A stretch of 64,000 nt of DNA. It comes from Pedobacter sp. MC2016-14. GTDB lineage: Bacteria > Bacteroidota > Bacteroidia > Sphingobacteriales > Sphingobacteriaceae. The translations under genes were made by a program, and so were the position numbers. Below, in pieces: positions 59,318-64,000 of this stretch. The notes under the pieces were generated by a model that saw only the letters and a program-made list of their open reading frames with translations, had not been told where the DNA came from and did no database searches. Each line of letters starts with the position of its first letter. Positions within the stretch are counted from its first letter, which is position 1. Location: positions 2,480,001 through 2,544,000 of the forward strand of contig NZ_JAJMPA010000001.1 of the NCBI RefSeq assembly GCF_020991475.1, written 5' to 3'.

Positions 59318-60502
59318 CTATTTTCTTTTCAGTTCAATCAGCGTAATTTCCGGCCAGATGCCCACACGTCCTGAGAATCCCAAAAATCCAAAACCTCTGT
59401 TGATATTTAAGTATCTTCCATTTTCGGTTTTCAAACCAGCCCAATGGGCATAACGGTATTTCACCGGACTCCATTTGATGCCAAAAATTTCCAAACCAAA
59501 TTGCATTCCATGGGTATGACCAGCAAGAGTAAGTTGCACATTTACAGGGTCGGTTTTAACCTGTGCCTCCCAATGTGTAGGATCATGTGATAACAGTACT
59601 TTAAAATCCTCAGCACATACGTTTCTCATTGCCTTTTTAAGATCGCCGCGTTCTCCAAATCCAACTCCCCAGTTTTCTACACCAGCAAGTATAATTTTCT
59701 CTCCGTCCTTTTGAATCTCTACATGTTCATCCAATAGCAGCCTGTAGCCTAGTGCTGCATGGTTTCTTTTCAACTGTTCCAGATTTTCTTTCTTGGAGTG
59801 CTCATCTTTCCATTGTACATAATCTCCATAATCATGGTTTCCAAGAATTGAAAACTGTCCAAATGGTGCTTTCACCTGAGAGAAATGGCCAATCCATGGC
59901 TCAATCTCTTCTGCTTTGTTGTTAACCAGATCACCAGTAAATACAAAAAGATCAGCCTGTTGTGCTTTAATCAGGTCAATGCCTTTTTGCAGGGCTTTTG
60001 AATTGTTAAAGCTGCCTGCATGCACATCTGATATTTGCACAATGGTAAAACCATCGAAGCTTTTAGGTAGGTCATCGAAAAACAAGGTATGCTTAATCAC
60101 CCTATAGGCATATTTCCCTCTAACCATGCCATAAACAAAAACCAGAATGGTAAGCAAAAACATACAAAGCGCAAAAGATACCCAATACAGATTTCTGGGA
60201 TTTCCCGAAATTAATCTATAGGTATCTCCTAAGGCAAGAAATAAGGAGAATATAAGTTCAGAAACCAGCAGGATTAAAAAAGCATGTGTTGTAATTTTAA
60301 AGAGCATGCCCATGCCCAATCGTTGCATATTGCGTATACTGTATATCAATGTTCCTGCGCTCAGCAGTACTATTGCCCAAAATAATGGTGTAATTAAGGG
60401 GTTAGTACTTAGTGTGTGGAAACCCGATAATACATATTCATTGATCAGGAAAAATATAATGCTAAAAATTAGCACGGCTAATAATGGAATTTGTCTTTTC
60501 AT
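59318..60502 (-). CDS. Membrane-anchored metallophosphoesterase
   Basis: A 394-residue protein with four N-terminal membrane helices (~1-130) and a calcineurin-like phosphoesterase domain (~145-390). Metal-binding motifs are all present: VQISDVHAG (D-x-H), FTGDLVNN (GD), ILGNHDYGD (GNHD), LLSHDPTHW and LAGHTHGMQFG (GHTH). The YaeI-like members act on lipid pyrophosphates or similar membrane phosphodiesters, but the substrate cannot be fixed here. It converges with the DUF3606 gene and diverges from the HD/DUF5706 gene. Confidence 0.93.
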   Translation of the reverse strand: MKRQIPLLAVLIFSIIFFLINEYVLSGFHTLSTNPLITPLFWAIVLLSAGTLIYSIRNMQRLGMGMLFKITTHAFLILLVSELIFSLFLALGDTYRLISGNPRNLYWVSFALCMFLLTILVFVYGMVRGKYAYRVIKHTLFFDDLPKSFDGFTIVQISDVHAGSFNNSKALQKGIDLIKAQQADLFVFTGDLVNNKAEEIEPWIGHFSQVKAPFGQFSILGNHDYGDYVQWKDEHSKKENLEQLKRNHAALGYRLLLDEHVEIQKDGEKIILAGVENWGVGFGERGDLKKAMRNVCAEDFKVLLSHDPTHWEAQVKTDPVNVQLTLAGHTHGMQFGLEIFGIKWSPVKYRYAHWAGLKTENGRYLNINRGFGFLGFSGRVGIWPEITLIELKRK

Positions 60503-60516
60503 GTTGAAGTAAAGGA

Positions 60517-60524
60517 CAAAAATA
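60517..60524 (-). promoter_or_regulatory. -7 promoter element of the metallophosphoesterase gene
   Basis: On the minus strand TATTTTTG matches TAnnTTTG, 15 bases upstream of the start codon at 60502. The -33 box is unclear. Confidence 0.4.
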
Positions 60525-60579
60525 GAATTAAGCTGGCTTAAGTTTACCTGATTCTGATTTCATGACAGAAATTTATCAA

Positions 60580-60587
60580 TACATTTG
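60580..60587 (+). promoter_or_regulatory. -7 promoter element of the HD/DUF5706-ppk1 operon
   Basis: TACATTTG matches TAnnTTTG. It lies only 9 bases before an in-frame ATG at 60596 but 54 bases before the ATG at 60641, which supports the later start codon. Confidence 0.5.
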
Positions 60588-60640
60588 ATCTGTGCATGAT
60601 AACTATTGGATTAATGCACCTTATTATTCATATTTATAGC

Positions 60641-61864
60641 ATGAAATACCTGGAAGTATTAGACCGGATAAAAACTCACATTAGTGCTCAATTCCATGCC
60701 CATATGGATGATCGGCTAATTTATCATAACCTTTACCACACCGAACAGGTTGTTAAAAATACAGTGAAAATTGCGAACCATTACCAGCTGGGCGATGAGG
60801 ATTTTTTTGTGGTTACTGCCGCCGCATGGTTTCATGATTTAGGTTATTTGGTTGAGTGGAAGCACCATGAAGACAAAGGTGCAGAAGCCGCTGCTTCTTT
60901 TTTAAATCAGTTAGGTGTAGATTCGGTATTGATTGAAAAGGTGAATGCCTGCATCATCGCAACCAGAATGCCTCAGCAACCGCACAACCTGCTGGAACAA
61001 ATTGTTTGTGATGCCGACTTATATCATTTGGGCAGCGAGAGTTTTAAGGAGCGAAATAAAACCATGCGCAAAGAGGCTGAAGCCTTTTGTGGTAAAAATA
61101 TAGAAAAGGGCACTTGGCGTGATAAGACCATTTTATTATTTGAAGCGCATCATTACCACACAGATTTTGCACAGCAACAACTGAATGATGGAAAAGCCAG
61201 GAACCTTCAGCAGTTAAAAGATAAGGCTGCAGCCAAAGAAAAAGACGTTCAGACAGAGGCGGCTGTATCGCCAGCTGTAATTGAGAAAATCGAAATACCC
61301 GTGAAGAAAGAGAAAGAAAAAAAGAAAGACAATGATCGTCCTGAAAAAGGCATAGAAACTATGTTTCGCATTACTTCAGGAAATAACCAGCGGTTGAGTG
61401 ATATGGCCGATAATAAGGCGCATATTATGATTCAGACCAATTCGATCATTTTATCTGTTATTTTGAGCATCCTACTAAGGAAGCTGGAAGATAACCCGCA
61501 CCTGATAGCACCTACATTGTTGTTGCTGATCATTTGTGTTACCACAATGGTATTTTGTATTCTAGCCACACGCCCTTCAGTTCCTCCGGGAACTTTTAGC
61601 CAGGATGAGTTGCAGGCTAAAAAAGTGAACCTTTTATTTTTCGGTAATTTCTACAGAATGGATTTGGCCAGTTATGAAGCAGGTATGGGCGCATTAATGG
61701 AAGATAAGCCGTTTTTATACAGTACACTCATTAAAGATGTGTATGGGCAAGGTGTAGTTCTGGGGCGCAAATACAGGTTGCTTAGGGCTGGTTACAATGT
61801 ATTTATGTTTGGCATTGTTACGGCTGTTTTGGCATTTATTGTGGCTATGGCATTTGCAATGTAA
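60641..61864 (+). CDS. HD-domain hydrolase fused to a Pycsar-effector-like (DUF5706) membrane domain
   Basis: A 407-residue protein. Residues ~1-200 are an HD phosphohydrolase: His33 (YHTEQV), His65-Asp66 in AAWFHDLGY, HHED at 75-78, and Asp124 (CDADLYHL) are metal-ligand candidates. A charged KE-rich linker follows (~200-236). Residues ~237-407 match DUF5706, the Pycsar effector membrane domain (MFRITSGNNQRLSDMADNKAHIMIQTNSI, LATRPSVPPGTFS, LLFFGNFYRMDLASYEAGM), with three helices near 262-280, 290-310 and 383-405. No cyclic-nucleotide synthase gene is nearby. It ends 2 bases before ppk1. A role in nucleotide signalling or phosphate metabolism is inferred. Confidence 0.87.
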   Translation: MKYLEVLDRIKTHISAQFHAHMDDRLIYHNLYHTEQVVKNTVKIANHYQLGDEDFFVVTAAAWFHDLGYLVEWKHHEDKGAEAAASFLNQLGVDSVLIEKVNACIIATRMPQQPHNLLEQIVCDADLYHLGSESFKERNKTMRKEAEAFCGKNIEKGTWRDKTILLFEAHHYHTDFAQQQLNDGKARNLQQLKDKAAAKEKDVQTEAAVSPAVIEKIEIPVKKEKEKKKDNDRPEKGIETMFRITSGNNQRLSDMADNKAHIMIQTNSIILSVILSILLRKLEDNPHLIAPTLLLLIICVTTMVFCILATRPSVPPGTFSQDELQAKKVNLLFFGNFYRMDLASYEAGMGALMEDKPFLYSTLIKDVYGQGVVLGRKYRLLRAGYNVFMFGIVTAVLAFIVAMAFAM

Positions 61865-61866
61865 TC

Positions 61867-63843
61867 ATGACCGATCAGGTATTTTTTAACAGAGATTTAA
61901 GCTGGCTGGATTTTAATCACCGTGTGCTTTTGGAGGCCGCTAAAGACCATGTGCCATTGCTGGAGCGCATTAAATTTTTATCCATTTATTCTTCAAACCT
62001 GGATGAATTTTACAGGGTAAGAATGCCTGTTTTAATGGCATTAGATAATTTTAGCACTGGCAATGAGGATCGAAATGTTTTTGAAACGGCAAAGGAAAAA
62101 ATTGACGGACAATTAAACCAATTTGGCACGATCTTAAAAGAAGCAGTTATTCCAGCACTGGAAGCCAGGAAGGTGAACTGGATTTACAATAAGGTTCTGC
62201 CTGATGCGGTGCAGGAGGCAGTGGCTAAGCTGTTTTTTACAGACATACTTGCACACATTGCCCCGGTACACCTGGAGCTTGATGAAACATCTTTTTTTGC
62301 GGAAAATAACAAATTATACCAAGCCGTTATTTTAACCGATGCATCTGATAATGAAAGATTGAAATTTATCAATGTTCCCTCAGATGTATTACCAAGATTG
62401 TATTCGGTAAAAGCAGAAGGCCGGGAGTACATCATATTTCTAGATGACATCATCCGCCAGCATGTAAACCACCTCTTTCCCGATTGTACTTTAAGGGGCA
62501 TCTATAACCTTAAAATAACCAGAGATGCGGAATTAAATATTGAGGATGAACAGGATGAAAATATCATTGCTGCTGTTGAAAAGGAACTGGCGAGGCGTGA
62601 TTATGGCGTTGCTACCCGCTTTTTATGCGAACCGGGGATTCCATTGCGGCACTTGTACAGAATTGTGTATGCCTTAAATTTACATAAGGCCTCTATAGTT
62701 GAAGGCGGTGCATACCACAATTTAAAGGATTTAGCTGGTTTTTCTTTAAAAGATAAACAACTGGAATACCCAGAATGGCCGGCAAAAGACGCAGTAACCT
62801 TAGCTGCTGAAGAAAAATTACTAGAGACGATGTTGCGTCAGGATATTATGGTCCACACACCTTATCAAAATTATGACCTCGTATTGCGATTTTTTAATGA
62901 GGCCGCAGGTGATCCGGATGTGGAAGAGATTTACTGTACATTGTATCGTGTTGCTACGACTTCTAAAATAGTTACTGCGCTGATGACTGCAGCAAAAAGC
63001 GGTAAAAAGGTAACGGCAATGCTGGAACTTAAAGCAAGATTTGATGAGGCCAACAATATAAAATGGGCATCAAAGATGAAGGACGCCGGTGTAAAGATTA
63101 TTTACAGCAGAAATACCTTAAAGGTTCATGCAAAGGTAGCCTTAGTAAAAAGGAAATCCGACTCAGGTTCACAATACCTGGGCTTGTTGGCGACCGGGAA
63201 TTTCAATGAAGTTACTGCACGTTTTTATACAGATCATATCCTGTTTACTTCAAACCAGGATATCTTGAAAGAATTGGAAGCTTTGTTTGGCTTTTTGGCT
63301 AAGCGAAAGAAAAAGCCTTCGAAAGAAGATCATATTGATTTTGAACAGTTGCTGGTGGCGCAATTTAACCTGCAATCAAAGTTTTTGATGTTGATTGACC
63401 GGGAAATGGAGTTTGCAAAAGCAGGTAAACCAGCTGCAATCACCATTAAACTTAATAACCTGGAAGAAAAGATCCTGATCTCCAAATTGTATGAGGCTTC
63501 CAATGTTGGTGTAAAAATTAAGATGATTGTTCGCAGTATCTGCTGTCTGGCAGCAGGGCTACCTGGCCAGAGTGAAAACATTACAGTGCATCGAATTGTA
63601 GACCGCTATCTGGAACATGGGAGGGTATTTATTTTTAACAATGGAGGCAACGAAGAAATTTACATGGGCTCTGCGGATTGGATGAACAGGAATATTTACA
63701 GCCGAATTGAAGTGTGTTTTCCTGTTATCGATCCACAATTGAAACATACTGTTAGGGAAATGATTAACTTGCAACTAAATGAGATTGCTGGTGCAGAAGA
63801 ACAACAGCCACGTTCTCAGGAAGCTATTTATCAAATGTTATGA
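61867..63843 (+). CDS. ppk1: Polyphosphate kinase 1
   Basis: A 658-residue kinase that makes inorganic polyphosphate from ATP. The N-terminal domain opens with FFNRDLSWLDFNHRVLLEAA, then the PPK middle domain (FYRVRMPV). The two catalytic-domain halves contain LKVHAKVAL (His421, the expected phospho-histidine) and DRYLEHGRVFIF (His584, second conserved His). It is slightly shorter than the ~690 residues usual for the family, with no obvious gap. It lies between the HD/DUF5706 gene (2-base gap) and a lipoprotein gene (4-base ATGA overlap), so the three form one translational unit. Confidence 0.96.
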   Translation: MTDQVFFNRDLSWLDFNHRVLLEAAKDHVPLLERIKFLSIYSSNLDEFYRVRMPVLMALDNFSTGNEDRNVFETAKEKIDGQLNQFGTILKEAVIPALEARKVNWIYNKVLPDAVQEAVAKLFFTDILAHIAPVHLELDETSFFAENNKLYQAVILTDASDNERLKFINVPSDVLPRLYSVKAEGREYIIFLDDIIRQHVNHLFPDCTLRGIYNLKITRDAELNIEDEQDENIIAAVEKELARRDYGVATRFLCEPGIPLRHLYRIVYALNLHKASIVEGGAYHNLKDLAGFSLKDKQLEYPEWPAKDAVTLAAEEKLLETMLRQDIMVHTPYQNYDLVLRFFNEAAGDPDVEEIYCTLYRVATTSKIVTALMTAAKSGKKVTAMLELKARFDEANNIKWASKMKDAGVKIIYSRNTLKVHAKVALVKRKSDSGSQYLGLLATGNFNEVTARFYTDHILFTSNQDILKELEALFGFLAKRKKKPSKEDHIDFEQLLVAQFNLQSKFLMLIDREMEFAKAGKPAAITIKLNNLEEKILISKLYEASNVGVKIKMIVRSICCLAAGLPGQSENITVHRIVDRYLEHGRVFIFNNGGNEEIYMGSADWMNRNIYSRIEVCFPVIDPQLKHTVREMINLQLNEIAGAEEQQPRSQEAIYQML

Positions 63844-64000
63844 AAAGATTCTACAAACTATTTACATTATCGGTAATAGCCGCTTTACTTTCCGTTTTTT
63901 TCGCCTGCAAATTAGAAGAAAAGAAATACAGCAGTCCGGCAGGATATGACTTAAACAACCCTGAGAAATTTAACATGCCCGAAAGCCTTTTGGAGATTTC
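63840..64000 (+). CDS. Lipoprotein, N-terminal part; possibly SdiA-regulated-family beta-propeller
   Basis: The first 53 codons of a gene cut by the window end. A signal peptide MKRFYKLFTLSVIAALLSVFFAC has a lipobox ending at Cys23. The following SSPAGYDLNNPEKFNMPESLLEIS resembles the start of SdiA-regulated (phytase-like propeller) proteins, but so little sequence makes this a guess. The ATG overlaps the ppk1 stop (ATGA), indicating coupled translation with ppk1. Confidence 0.75.
   Translation, partial: MKRFYKLFTLSVIAALLSVFFACKLEEKKYSSPAGYDLNNPEKFNMPESLLEI

Noticed and set aside
60596-60640. Earlier start of the HD/DUF5706 protein
   Set aside because: It begins only 9 bases after the TACATTTG promoter element and adds residues absent from the HD domain.

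Overview
The window looks like a chromosomal segment of a Bacteroidota bacterium of the Sphingobacteriaceae type, probably Pedobacter or a close relative. This rests on the gene families and the style of the sequence: SusC/SusD pairs with FecI/FecR regulators, SusD lipoproteins with SSCKK-type lipoboxes, TlpA-like thioredoxins, TAnnTTTG promoter boxes, AT-rich leaders without Shine-Dalgarno sequences, a long-form Pta, and about 40% GC. The genus is an inference. No insertion sequence, prophage, rRNA or CRISPR array was seen. One tRNA (Leu, CAG) is present.

Positions 1-39710 (all + strand) hold four SusCD-type outer-membrane loci in tandem. Locus 1: SusC (cut by the window start), SusD, a thioredoxin-fold protein without CxxC, TlpA with CxxC, TraB/GumN. 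Locus 2: FecI, FecR, SusC, SusD, ABC ATPase, GldF/GldG-like fusion, and a protein made of two tandem MutS-like copies. Between loci 2 and 3 lies an extra ECF sigma factor with a chimeric partner (anti-sigma-like N-terminus, membrane helix, SusC-type plug domain, TonB C-terminal domain). Locus 3: FecI, FecR, SusC, SusD, ABC ATPase, GldF/GldG-like fusion. Locus 4: FecI, FecR, SusC, SusD, TlpA. By direct comparison the SusCD pairs fall into two types (loci 1 and 3; loci 2 and 4) and the accessory genes into two types (thioredoxin; ABC/Gld), with all four combinations present. Each complete locus also has a tiny upstream ORF plus hairpin between fecR and susC. Two of the three hairpin loops read CGCTAA.

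Positions 39747-43470 hold an AraC-type DNA-binding protein, an SDR oxidoreductase, a CPA1-type Na+/H+ antiporter (minus strand) and ApbE. ApbE converges on a minus-strand operon (47734-43482) of ankyrin protein, DUF2271 protein with a flavinylation-like motif, and a PepSY/flavodoxin/FAD reductase. Together these suggest an extracytoplasmic flavin electron-transfer module.

Positions 48273-51097 (minus strand) form a tight operon: a 42-residue lipoprotein, a LolD-like ATPase, an FtsX-like permease with a His/Glu-rich loop, a DUF3299-like periplasmic protein, and a Fur-family regulator. A 7-3-7 palindrome lies in its promoter region. A zinc or other metal role is likely.

Positions 51261-64000 are mostly housekeeping genes: a secreted protein of unknown function, a four-helix EamA protein, tRNA-Leu, a striking 5+5 palindromic array of 11-bp units, pta-ackA, a STAND-like P-loop protein, a MATE transporter, a DUF3606 protein, a metallophosphoesterase, an HD/DUF5706 (Pycsar-effector-like) fusion, ppk1, and the start of a lipoprotein gene. 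The parts most likely to be under-described are the shuffled SusCD/exporter/MutS loci with their leader elements, and the sigma/plug/TonB chimera.
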